DNA of 7,845 bases. It comes from Bacteroidota bacterium (lineage in GTDB: Bacteria > Bacteroidota > Bacteroidia > Chitinophagales > Chitinophagaceae). The translations under genes and the position numbers were made by a program. The stretch is from assembly GCA_025361325.1 (NCBI GenBank), contig JANYAL010000243.1:1-7845 (forward strand), read 5' to 3'. Within the stretch, counting starts at the first letter, position 1. Every line of letters begins with the position of its first letter. Below are positions 1 through 5,935 of this stretch, one piece after another. The notes beneath the pieces were generated by a model, which searched no databases, was not told the DNA's origin, and saw only the letters and a list, made by a program, of their open reading frames with translations.

Positions 1-188
1 AAGTCCTTCAGTTTATTTTCGTTTACATCTATTCGGTACAGGTAACTGACCAGTTTTTGGAAATCCCTTTTGATCAGATCATTTATGTATGTGGCCAATT
101 GCTGGCGCAATTCTTCCATACCTGTGCAAACCGGTAAATCAATTCCAAGGTCTTTGTTGATATCCCGTATGATTTCATCTTCGGCCAT
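1..188 (-). CDS. conserved hypothetical protein, 3' part cut by window edge
   Basis: Reading the minus strand from ATG at 188-186 gives 62 codons without a stop, continuing past the left edge. The protein begins MAEDEIIRDINKDLGIDLPV and includes the segment EELRQQLATYINDLIKRDFQ. It is hydrophilic, rich in charged residues and predicted mostly helical, with no signal peptide or membrane segment, so it is probably a small cytosolic protein. I recall similar short proteins next to TIGR02757 genes in Chitinophagaceae, but I know no function. The start lies 13 bases after the stop codon of the TIGR02757 gene, so it is probably the last visible member of the metB-led transcript. No Shine-Dalgarno sequence precedes it, which is normal in Bacteroidota. 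Support comes from the unbroken frame, sensible amino-acid composition and tight spacing. Confidence 0.72.
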   Translation of the reverse strand, partial: MAEDEIIRDINKDLGIDLPVCTGMEELRQQLATYINDLIKRDFQKLVSYLYRIDVNENKLKD

Positions 189-201
189 AACTATCGATAT
201 C

Positions 202-978
202 TTATTTTTCCGATACACCGGTACCAAACAAGGCAAAATCATATTTTACCGGGTCCAACCTATCTAAAGTTCGCAAATAATCTGTTAACTCAATTGCTGC
301 CAGCCAATCCGTTTGTTTTCTTTGTAACAAGCCCCATTTTCGGGCAATCCTGGCTACATGTACATCCAGTGGACAGACCAGTTGGGCGGGTGATATTTTG
401 TTCCAGATGCCAAAATCAACTCCCTTATTATCTTTTCGCACCATCCAGCGCAAATACATATTCAATCGCTTACAGGAAGAATTCTTCTCTGGCGAAGCGA
501 TATGCTTTCTTGTTCTTTCAGGAATATCGGGTAGGGAAAAAAAGTATCGGTAAAACCCGGTAAGTCCTTTTTCGATGTTCCTGTCTTTTTGATCCATACC
601 CATGGTAAAGGCCTTTTCCAATGAATCATTTCCAGCGAAATGAAATTTCATGAATTCAATACAATACAGCAGATCGGTTGCATTAAAGGTCCGGTGTTTA
701 AAAGAAAGTAGCTTTTTTAATTGCCCGGGGCCTGCCTGTAAACAAAAATCATAAGGGGAATCATCCATCCGTTTCATTAGTTCCCTGCTTTTATTGATGA
801 TGGTGGTTCGGTTTCCCCAGGAGAACAGGGCAGTAAAAAATCCGGAAATCTCTATATCCTGTTTTTTCAAAAAAAAGCGGGGAATTGAAACCGGATCATT
901 CTTGATAAAGGCGGGTTGATTATATAGTTCAACTTTTTTGTCGAGCTCTTTTTTACTTTGAATATCGGGGTGTATCAT
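202..978 (-). CDS. TIGR02757 family protein (DUF2400)
   Basis: A 258-residue protein of the TIGR02757/DUF2400 family, at the usual family length. Recognisable blocks are the N-terminal helical part with SGFFTALFSWGNRTTIINKS (residues 45-64), the mid-region HRTFNATDLLY (95-105), PLDVHVARIARKWGLL (203-218) and the C-terminal DPVKYDFALFGTGV (242-255). The function is unproven. The PLDVHVAR block resembles the segment of HhH-GPD DNA glycosylases that carries the catalytic aspartate (VDTHxxR in endonuclease III), so a DNA-repair role is a reasonable inference, but the cysteine ligands of the endonuclease III iron-sulfur cluster are not visible. I chose ATG at 978, which shares one base with the upstream gene's TGA stop (TGATG), suggesting translational coupling. 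A TTG one codon earlier, at 981, is the alternative. No signal peptide; probably cytosolic. Confidence 0.88.
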   Translation of the reverse strand: MIHPDIQSKKELDKKVELYNQPAFIKNDPVSIPRFFLKKQDIEISGFFTALFSWGNRTTIINKSRELMKRMDDSPYDFCLQAGPGQLKKLLSFKHRTFNATDLLYCIEFMKFHFAGNDSLEKAFTMGMDQKDRNIEKGLTGFYRYFFSLPDIPERTRKHIASPEKNSSCKRLNMYLRWMVRKDNKGVDFGIWNKISPAQLVCPLDVHVARIARKWGLLQRKQTDWLAAIELTDYLRTLDRLDPVKYDFALFGTGVSEK

Positions 979-1229
979 CAATTGAGAGGAAGGGTTTTAT
1001 TCCTGTTGTACAAAGCACCCAGGGCAATGATCACCCATATAATATTAACGATCATGGAGGGATAGGCTTTATGCACCAGGGTATTGAGGGTAAAGAAAAT
1101 TCCACCCAGGAGGTTGCACAGGATGTATACGAACGAAGTGCTTTTGAGTTTCCCGTTAATGTTCAGAAAATAGGACCCAGTGATTAGTATAGCTCCAATC
1201 CAGCCAATGATTTCAATAAATTGATTCAT
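978..1229 (-). CDS. small membrane protein, CBU_0592-like
   Basis: An 83-residue integral membrane protein with three predicted transmembrane helices, at about residues 5-23 (IEIIGWIGAILITGSYFLN), 33-51 (SFVYILCNLLGGIFFTLNT) and 57-75 (YPSMIVNIIWVIIALGALY). The first two are joined by a short polar loop containing NINGKLKS. The pattern of a GxxGxxL-like first helix, the N-G-K loop, and a third helix of the form PxxxxNxxWxxIA matches the CBU_0592 family of small bacterial membrane proteins, whose function is unknown. ATG at 1229 is only five bases after the TAG stop of the metB-like gene, and its own TGA overlaps the next gene's ATG by one base, so it is almost certainly co-transcribed with both. 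There are no catalytic motifs, so an enzymatic role is unlikely. Confidence 0.85.
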   Translation of the reverse strand: MNQFIEIIGWIGAILITGSYFLNINGKLKSTSFVYILCNLLGGIFFTLNTLVHKAYPSMIVNIIWVIIALGALYNRNKTLPLN

Positions 1230-1234
1230 GTTTG

Positions 1235-2374
1235 CTAGTCAAATGCATTATTCAGATCTTCTATGAGGTCATCTGCATCTTCAATGCCAACACTCAGGCG
1301 AATCAGGCCATCTGATAATCCGTTCCTGATCCTTTCTTCCCGGGGAATGCTGGCGTGCGTCATGCTTGCCGGGTGGTTGATCAGGCTTTCCACGCCGCCC
1401 AGGCTTTCCGCCAGGGAGAACAGGTGTGTTGAAGACAACACTCTTTTCACTTCCTTTTCACTGTCTTCTTTAAGTTCAAAACTGATCATTCCGCCGAATC
1501 CACGCATCTGTTTTTTTGCGACAGCATACCCAGCGCTGTCCTCAAAGCCCGGCCAGTATACTTTGGCGACCCTGGAATGACTGCGCAGCCAATGTGCTAT
1601 TTTCTCCCCGTTCGCACAATGGGACCTCATTCTTACATGGAGTGTTTTTATACCCCGGAGTACTAAGAAACAATCCATCGGACCCGGAACAGCACCGCAG
1701 CTTTTTTGAATAAAATATAATTTTTCCCTGAGCACGGGATCATTTATAATAAGAGCACCCTGTATCACATCACTGTGACCGCCCAAATATTTCGTGGAGG
1801 AATGCATCACGATATCGGCACCCAGATCGAGCGGGTTCTGCAGGTAAGGCGATGCAAATGTATTGTCGACGCATAGCAATGCATTTGCCTGTTTTGCAAT
1901 AGCTGCAACTGCTGCTATATCGGTGATATTCATCAGCGGGTTGGTAGGGGTCTCCAACCAGACCAGTTTCGTATGGGCTGAAATAGCAGACCGCACATTG
2001 GCGGGATCGGCAGTATTCACGAAGATGAATTTTATGCCATAACGTTCCCAAACCTTGGTAAACAGTCTATAACTGCCTCCATACATATCATTGGCTGCGA
2101 TCACTTCATCACCAGGATTCAGTAATTTGATCACGCTGTCTGTAGCAGCAACACCGCTTCCGAACGCAAGGCCGTACCTGCCATTCTCAATAATGGCAAG
2201 CGCATCTTCCAAAGCTTTCCGGGTTGGGTTTTGTGAACGTGCATATTCATATCCTTTATTTACACCGGGTGCTTCCTGTACATACGTGCTGGTCTGGAAT
2301 ATGGGGGTCATGATCGCACCTGTACCTGCATCAGGTATGGCACCTGCATGTATTAATTTTGTAGCAAGCTTCAT
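1235..2374 (-). CDS. metB: cystathionine gamma-synthase / gamma-lyase family PLP enzyme
   Basis: A 379-residue, full-length, cytosolic PLP-dependent enzyme of the Cys/Met metabolism family. It probably makes cystathionine from an activated homoserine plus cysteine (methionine branch of transsulfuration) or cleaves cystathionine. Visible residues are YEYARSQNPTR (42-52, Tyr and Arg contacting the PLP phosphate of the neighbouring subunit), SGVAA (73-77), DMYGGSYR (96-103, the Tyr stacking on PLP), ETPTNP (141-146), VDNTFASP (169-176, Asp170 pairing with the ring nitrogen), HSSTKYLGGHSD (191-202, Lys195 the Schiff-base lysine), SLGGVES (324-330) and the substrate-carboxylate arginine in LIRLSVG (357-363). 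Glu43 and Glu329 are residues also found in gamma-lyases, so synthase versus lyase is open. The symbol follows usual Bacteroidota annotation. It lies 72 bases after asnB and heads a tight group with the next three minus-strand genes. Confidence 0.93.
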   Translation of the reverse strand: MKLATKLIHAGAIPDAGTGAIMTPIFQTSTYVQEAPGVNKGYEYARSQNPTRKALEDALAIIENGRYGLAFGSGVAATDSVIKLLNPGDEVIAANDMYGGSYRLFTKVWERYGIKFIFVNTADPANVRSAISAHTKLVWLETPTNPLMNITDIAAVAAIAKQANALLCVDNTFASPYLQNPLDLGADIVMHSSTKYLGGHSDVIQGALIINDPVLREKLYFIQKSCGAVPGPMDCFLVLRGIKTLHVRMRSHCANGEKIAHWLRSHSRVAKVYWPGFEDSAGYAVAKKQMRGFGGMISFELKEDSEKEVKRVLSSTHLFSLAESLGGVESLINHPASMTHASIPREERIRNGLSDGLIRLSVGIEDADDLIEDLNNAFD

Positions 2375-2414
2375 AAATAAGGCTATTTGTTATTCATTCA
2401 AAAATGAGCAAACA

Positions 2415-2422
2415 CAAAGGTG
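2415..2422 (-). promoter_or_regulatory. possible -7 box upstream of metB-like gene
   Basis: The minus strand reads CACCTTTG here, one mismatch (first base) from the Bacteroidota -7 consensus TAnnTTTG, 40 bases before the ATG at 2374. No clear TTTG -33 element is seen at the expected distance. The 72-base gap after asnB contains no terminator, so read-through from asnB is equally possible. Confidence 0.2.
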
Positions 2423-2446
2423 CGGAATAATTGATGATTTTAACGG

Positions 2447-4372
2447 TTATATATATTTTGCTGCACATAGATATCTCCAGTCGTAGTTATCACCGGCATA
2501 GGCTTCACGCGGCTGGATCTGTTTCTGGAGGACAGATTTTTTCAGGATTCCTTTTGTGACCAGTTTCTTTCTGGCTTCCTGTATCAGCTCTTGCATCAAT
2601 TTGTTTTCCATCCATTGTCGCTGCGGGGTTTCATAACCCGTCTTTTCCCCGCGCCAGGTGATGGTATCCGGCATCTGTTTATCCATGGACTTCCTTAATA
2701 GCCATTTAGTCCAGCCTTCATGTATCTTAAAACGGGATGGCAGAGAAAAGATGAATTCAACCAGTTCATGGTCCAGGAAGGGAAAACGTGTTTCTATTCC
2801 ATGGGCCATACTGTTACGGTCTGCGAAGCGCAGGAGTTCCTCAAGCCCCATTTCTGTAGTATTGAAATAGAGGATATCATTCAATTTATTTACAATGGGT
2901 TTATGAATGCCTTCCCATTCCCTGCCCGACAAGGATCTTGAGAATTCAGGGTTGATATCCGGCTGGGATTTTATATTCCGGTACTCCCTTTTCTCCAGTT
3001 GCAGGGCAGCATGTGCAGGAAGGAATGCGGCAAAAATGTTTCTAATATCCCATTTAAAGACTTGCCCGTTTTTTCTAAGGTTCTTTTTTTCTTTTGTTGC
3101 TGCACCCAGCTTATGCTGGTTTAATACTTCCTGTAAGAACCAGTGAATATACCTGGGATAACCTGCCAGGATCTCATCAGCTCCCTGGCCATCCAGCAAA
3201 ACCTTAACCTGGTGTTCGCTGGCCAGTTCAAAAACCTTAAACTGGGCATATATACCGGTGGTGGGGAAGGGTTCATCCTGGTGAAAGCATAGTCTGTCAA
3301 AATCATGTACCAATCCCTCAGCTGTCGGGGCAATGCGAAAGTTATCTACCCCGAATCGTTTAATTACAGTATCAATATATTTCGATTCATCCCTTTCGAA
3401 CTGCGGAAAAACAGCTGAAAAGGTCTTTAACTTTTTGTCAGTACCCGGGCTATGGATACCGGGTATTTTCTGCCCGGCAATGGATGCGATGATAGAACTG
3501 CTGTCCAGCCCTCCGCTAAGGCAAGATCCAGGGATCACATCACTACGCAACCTTCTTTTAATGGATGAATTGAACAACTCTGTGAATTTTCCGATGGCAT
3601 CCTCAGCACCAATATCGATAGTAATCTCCTTATTGATGCTCCAATACCGGTGGATCTTTGATCTGAAATCTTTTCGGCTGCAAAACAAATAATGTGCGGG
3701 TGGAAGGGAGTATACGTTTTCAAAAAAACTCTGTTCCTTGTCCAGCGAATTCTGAACATGGCCCAGCGCCAGGTAATTCAGGAGCATTTTATCATCTGTG
3801 ACCTTTGGCACACCGGCAGCCCACAAGGCTTTCATCTCACTGGCAAAGATGAAATGCTCCTTATCTTCGAAATAGTAGAAGGGCTTTTCACCGAAGCGGT
3901 CTCTCGCGGCAAAGATCTGTTGTTCCTTTTCATCCCAAATGGCAAAGGCAAACATGCCTTCAAAATACTGTATACATTTTTCCTTCCAATGGTCATAGGA
4001 TGCCAGTATCACTTCTGTATCTGAATGGGAGTGAAAGGTATACCCCTTTTGCTGTAAAATTTTCCTTAATTCAATATGATTGTATATCTCGCCGTTGTGT
4101 ACTATGGAATAGTGCGGACCGGGATCACCACCCGGCAAAACTTTTTCCTGCGTGAAATGCATGGGTTGAGTAGCATTGAGGGTCAGATCGGTGATGGCGA
4201 GCCTTCGGTGCCCTAAAAAGATATTACCGCCCTTGTTAGTCCAGTATCCTTCACCATCAGGGCCACGGTGAGCGAGCGTACGGGCCATTTTTTTTACCAG
4301 ATTCAAACCGCCCGCAGTTGGGATCGATACAGGGTCAATTTGTTGTAGGAAGATACCGGCAATTCCGCACAT
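2447..4372 (-). CDS. asnB: asparagine synthase (glutamine-hydrolysing), class II
   Basis: A 641-residue cytosolic enzyme that converts aspartate, glutamine and ATP to asparagine and glutamate. The N-terminal class II glutamine amidotransferase domain starts MCGIAGIF, with Cys2 as the nucleophile after Met removal. It then shows HRGPDG (35-40), GHRRLAI (54-60), HNGEIYN (92-98), SDTE (117-120) and RDRFGEKPFYY (158-168). The C-terminal synthetase domain has the PP-loop SGGLDSS (286-292), DGQGADE (394-400) and GIETRFPFLDHEL. Length fits the Bacillus AsnB/AsnO type (about 610-635) rather than the 554-residue E. coli AsnB. The open frame extends 16 codons further to an ATG at 4420, but that start would bury the catalytic cysteine and run through a terminator hairpin, so 4372 is chosen. 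A role in peptide or sugar modification, as for some asnB paralogues, cannot be excluded, but no such cluster surrounds it. Confidence 0.96.
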   Translation of the reverse strand: MCGIAGIFLQQIDPVSIPTAGGLNLVKKMARTLAHRGPDGEGYWTNKGGNIFLGHRRLAITDLTLNATQPMHFTQEKVLPGGDPGPHYSIVHNGEIYNHIELRKILQQKGYTFHSHSDTEVILASYDHWKEKCIQYFEGMFAFAIWDEKEQQIFAARDRFGEKPFYYFEDKEHFIFASEMKALWAAGVPKVTDDKMLLNYLALGHVQNSLDKEQSFFENVYSLPPAHYLFCSRKDFRSKIHRYWSINKEITIDIGAEDAIGKFTELFNSSIKRRLRSDVIPGSCLSGGLDSSSIIASIAGQKIPGIHSPGTDKKLKTFSAVFPQFERDESKYIDTVIKRFGVDNFRIAPTAEGLVHDFDRLCFHQDEPFPTTGIYAQFKVFELASEHQVKVLLDGQGADEILAGYPRYIHWFLQEVLNQHKLGAATKEKKNLRKNGQVFKWDIRNIFAAFLPAHAALQLEKREYRNIKSQPDINPEFSRSLSGREWEGIHKPIVNKLNDILYFNTTEMGLEELLRFADRNSMAHGIETRFPFLDHELVEFIFSLPSRFKIHEGWTKWLLRKSMDKQMPDTITWRGEKTGYETPQRQWMENKLMQELIQEARKKLVTKGILKKSVLQKQIQPREAYAGDNYDWRYLCAAKYI

Positions 4373-4387
4373 ATTGTAAATATCCAC

Positions 4388-4412
4388 AAAAAACCCGAGC
4401 ACTGCTGCCGGG
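4388..4412 (-). terminator. intrinsic terminator (or asnB leader attenuator)
   Basis: On the minus strand CCCGGCAGCAGTGCTCGGG (4412-4394) folds as CCCG/CGGG plus GCA/TGC around a GCAG loop, with one bulged T, and is followed directly by six T's (4393-4388). It starts 26 bases after the stop of the DUF2911 gene, so it should end that transcript. Only 15 bases lie between the T-run and the asnB ATG, which leaves no room for a separate promoter downstream. asnB is therefore reached by read-through, or from a promoter that overlaps or precedes the hairpin. Confidence 0.75.
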
Positions 4413-4438
4413 TATTTCATTTTTTAATATTTTACCTT

Positions 4439-5002
4439 TCAAAAGGATAGGGGAAGAGATATATTAATATCATCCCAGGCGATCACCAGGGTATAGCCGG
4501 TAACGGATTTATCGAATGCCATCACAAAAGCATCAAGTATGTCAGCTTGCTTCTGAACAGGGAGGTCTATCCGCATAAGGTCTTTTTTTTCATCGTATTT
4601 AAATGCACCCCAGGTATCCGTTTCTTTATTTATAATGAGTGTCCATTTATCAGCATAGGGTATACAATACATGGTATAACGACCTTTCCTCACTTTTTTT
4701 CCATTGATCCTGGCATTTTTATAAAATTCTATCTCCGTTGCCTCATTGGCTCCCATCCGCCAAACTTTGCCATATTCCACCAGTTCTCCAAAGATAACCC
4801 TCCCGTTCTTTTGGGGGCGGCTGTAGACCACTCTGGCAACCAGTGGGTCGGTAATTTTATCCTGTATTTTTAAAACCGGGTATCCGTTGGGGCAATAACT
4901 CACATCAAGAGGCGATTTGTCCATTGGAGGCAATTTAAACTGTGCCTGTGCTCCCCAGGTCAGCAAAGAGGAGATCAATAGGGCAGTCAATAATCTATGC
5001 AT
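4439..5002 (-). CDS. secreted DUF2911 domain-containing protein
   Basis: A 187-residue exported protein. Residues 1-20 form a Sec signal peptide (a basic start, then a hydrophobic stretch LLTALLISSLLTWG, cleavage after AQA). The mature part carries DUF2911 hallmarks: VVYSRPQKNGRVIFG (58-72), VWRMGANEATEIEF (80-93), KGRYTMYCIPYADKWTLIINK (106-126 as a block) and a C-terminal VIAWDD (173-178). The domain is common in Bacteroidota; its biochemical role is unknown, and the protein is presumably periplasmic. The start is debatable: the frame continues five codons to a TTG at 5017, giving an MKKIL lead-in that also suits a signal peptide, but that TTG sits inside a TATCTTTG promoter-like box, so I prefer ATG at 5002. 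It follows acpH by 26 bases and is followed by a terminator. Confidence 0.88.
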   Translation of the reverse strand: MHRLLTALLISSLLTWGAQAQFKLPPMDKSPLDVSYCPNGYPVLKIQDKITDPLVARVVYSRPQKNGRVIFGELVEYGKVWRMGANEATEIEFYKNARINGKKVRKGRYTMYCIPYADKWTLIINKETDTWGAFKYDEKKDLMRIDLPVQKQADILDAFVMAFDKSVTGYTLVIAWDDINISLPLSF

Positions 5003-5014
5003 AAGGATTTTTTT

Positions 5015-5022
5015 CAAAGATA
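5015..5022 (-). promoter_or_regulatory. candidate -7 promoter box for DUF2911 gene
   Basis: The minus strand reads TATCTTTG, an exact match to the Bacteroidota -7 consensus TAnnTTTG, 12 bases before the ATG at 5002 and just after the acpH stop. No TTTG -33 element is visible 17-23 bases upstream, so the assignment is tentative. If used, the mRNA leader would be only a few bases long and the upstream TTG could not be the start. Confidence 0.35.
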
Positions 5023-5028
5023 GCGGAA

Positions 5029-5625
5029 TCAGAGTTTTAGCAGCTGTTCATATTGGCTATAAGCGAAATCCTTTAGTTCAGGATAAAATCTTTTGTAACA
5101 GGACCCCATCATTTCATATTCTCTGTTGAAGATCTCAAATGCGATATCGGTATCGGCAATATAGGTAGCCCGCCTGGCCAATCCTACGAAGCTTTTCCTG
5201 ACACCTTCTGTAAAACGGTAATGATAAAGCCAGTCATGCATTTTCATATGCGGGAACATTTGTTGAAAAGGGGATGGGAGTAACGACATTTTATTTTCCA
5301 GGACACCGTAGGTTTTCCTTGCAAATTCTTTCAGCTCAGTTAGCTCAGCAAATTCATCAGTGTCATTGGCCAGGAAGTGGTCATATACTATATCAGCCAA
5401 TGCGCCGCAATACAGCCTGTACTGGGGCCTGAAAAAAGATTTCAATTCCTGTGTGAACGGGTGAACATCGGTAAATGTATCAATGGCACGATGAAGCCGT
5501 ATGCCCTTTTGTACCATATCGGGATAGGTGAACTGTCTTTTCCCTTTTACAAAATCACTGATCAAATTACCCACTAGTATTTCAGGTTGATCAAAGGAAA
5601 GCCGGGCATGGGCGAGGTAATTCAT
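5029..5625 (-). CDS. acpH: acyl-carrier-protein phosphodiesterase (AcpH family)
   Basis: A 198-residue protein matching the ACP phosphodiesterase family (PF04336, about 190-200 residues). The enzyme removes the 4'-phosphopantetheine arm from holo-ACP in the cytosol, giving apo-ACP, and so takes part in prosthetic-group turnover for fatty-acid synthesis. Family marks in order are the start MNYLAHARLSF (1-11), GNLISDFVKG (19-28, Asp24), GIRLHRAIDTFTDVHP (41-56, His45, Arg46, Asp49, Asp53) and ADIVYDHFLA (77-86, Asp82-His83), which supply the conserved His/Asp metal-site residues of this HD-like fold. The canonical MNYLAH start fixes the ATG at 5625. It is the first gene of the minus-strand series and is divergent from the gene at 5936. 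Bacteroidota members are seldom tested, so substrate specificity is inferred from the family. Confidence 0.92.
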   Translation of the reverse strand: MNYLAHARLSFDQPEILVGNLISDFVKGKRQFTYPDMVQKGIRLHRAIDTFTDVHPFTQELKSFFRPQYRLYCGALADIVYDHFLANDTDEFAELTELKEFARKTYGVLENKMSLLPSPFQQMFPHMKMHDWLYHYRFTEGVRKSFVGLARRATYIADTDIAFEIFNREYEMMGSCYKRFYPELKDFAYSQYEQLLKL

Positions 5626-5629
5626 ACTG

Positions 5630-5661
5630 CAAAACTTTGAAAACTTTAAATACTTACCAAA
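5630..5661 (-). promoter_or_regulatory. possible acpH promoter
   Basis: The minus strand has TTTG (5661-5658), a 20-base spacer, then AAGTTTTG (5637-5630), which differs from the Bacteroidota -7 consensus TAnnTTTG only in its first base. The spacing fits -33/-7 architecture. The -7 box ends just four bases before the acpH ATG, implying a leaderless or near-leaderless mRNA, which lowers confidence. Confidence 0.28.
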
Positions 5662-5872
5662 TCATACTTGCCACTGAACCATTTTTACTTTTTAACAATT
5701 ACAAATCATCATTTAGTAATTTATTAAGAAACGGATGTATAGCCTTCTCCGTACTGGGTTCTGAAGCCTTTATGCTAAGGATATGTTATAGGAGAAATTA
5801 CCTCCTGTACATCCTTTAACATTTCCTGTTGTTACTGGTATAAAGCGCCACATACAGGACAGGGCAGGAAAT

Positions 5873-5880
5873 TAATTTTG
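5873..5880 (+). promoter_or_regulatory. candidate -7 promoter box for the small exported protein gene
   Basis: TAATTTTG matches the Bacteroidota -7 consensus TAnnTTTG exactly, 55 bases before the ATG at 5936, which would leave a leader of about 45-50 bases. No clear TTTG -33 element is seen about 20 bases upstream, so this rests on one box. Confidence 0.38.
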
Positions 5881-5892
5881 TTTTCTAATCAG

Positions 5893-5908
5893 CTGCCAGC
5901 ACAGGCAG
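5893..5908 (+). other. short hairpin in the presumed 5' leader
   Basis: CTGCC and GGCAG flank a six-base loop (AGCACA), a 5-bp perfect stem that a G-T pair can extend. It would fall close to the 5' end of the mRNA if the TAATTTTG box is the promoter. It has no T-run, so it is not a terminator. It could stabilise the transcript or be chance. Confidence 0.25.
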
Positions 5909-5935
5909 TATTATAAAACCTAAAAAAGTATAGTT

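Larger units (their letters stand above)
5626..5935. other. 310-base divergent intergenic region
   Basis: No gene is supported between the divergent acpH and the small exported protein gene. The region is AT-rich and holds a possible acpH promoter at its left end, a TAATTTTG box at 5873-5880, a short hairpin at 5893-5908, and an inverted repeat AGGAG/CTCCT (5790-5794 and 5802-5806) without a T-run. The only open frame uses a TTG start (5637) and encodes an unremarkable 60 residues. I see no tRNA, riboswitch consensus or mobile-element end. Confidence 0.6.

Noticed and set aside
979..981. TTG at 981 as start of the TIGR02757 gene
   Set aside because: It adds one codon before an ATG that forms a standard TGATG coupling with the upstream stop; the ATG is the simpler choice.
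1770..2051. 93-residue minus-strand frame inside the metB-like gene in another frame
   Set aside because: It overlaps the Lys195-containing catalytic region in a shifted frame; there is no frameshift in the main gene that would make it meaningful.
2091..2486. 131-residue plus-strand frame antisense to the metB-like gene
   Set aside because: It is the complement of strongly conserved PLP-enzyme codons, with no recognisable domain.
3333..4024. Two plus-strand frames (119 and 110 residues) antisense to asnB
   Set aside because: Both are shadows of conserved asnB sequence; no motifs and no promoter-like context.
5787..5809. Inverted repeat TATAGGAG / CTCCTGTA with a 7-base loop as a possible terminator or operator
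   Set aside because: No T-run follows on either strand, one pair is G-T, and no converging gene needs a terminator here. It was kept only as a note in the intergenic entry.
5637..5819. 60-residue plus-strand open frame with a TTG start in the divergent intergenic region
   Set aside because: Rare start codon, no initiation context, composition typical of translated AT-rich noncoding DNA, and it overlaps the presumed acpH promoter region.
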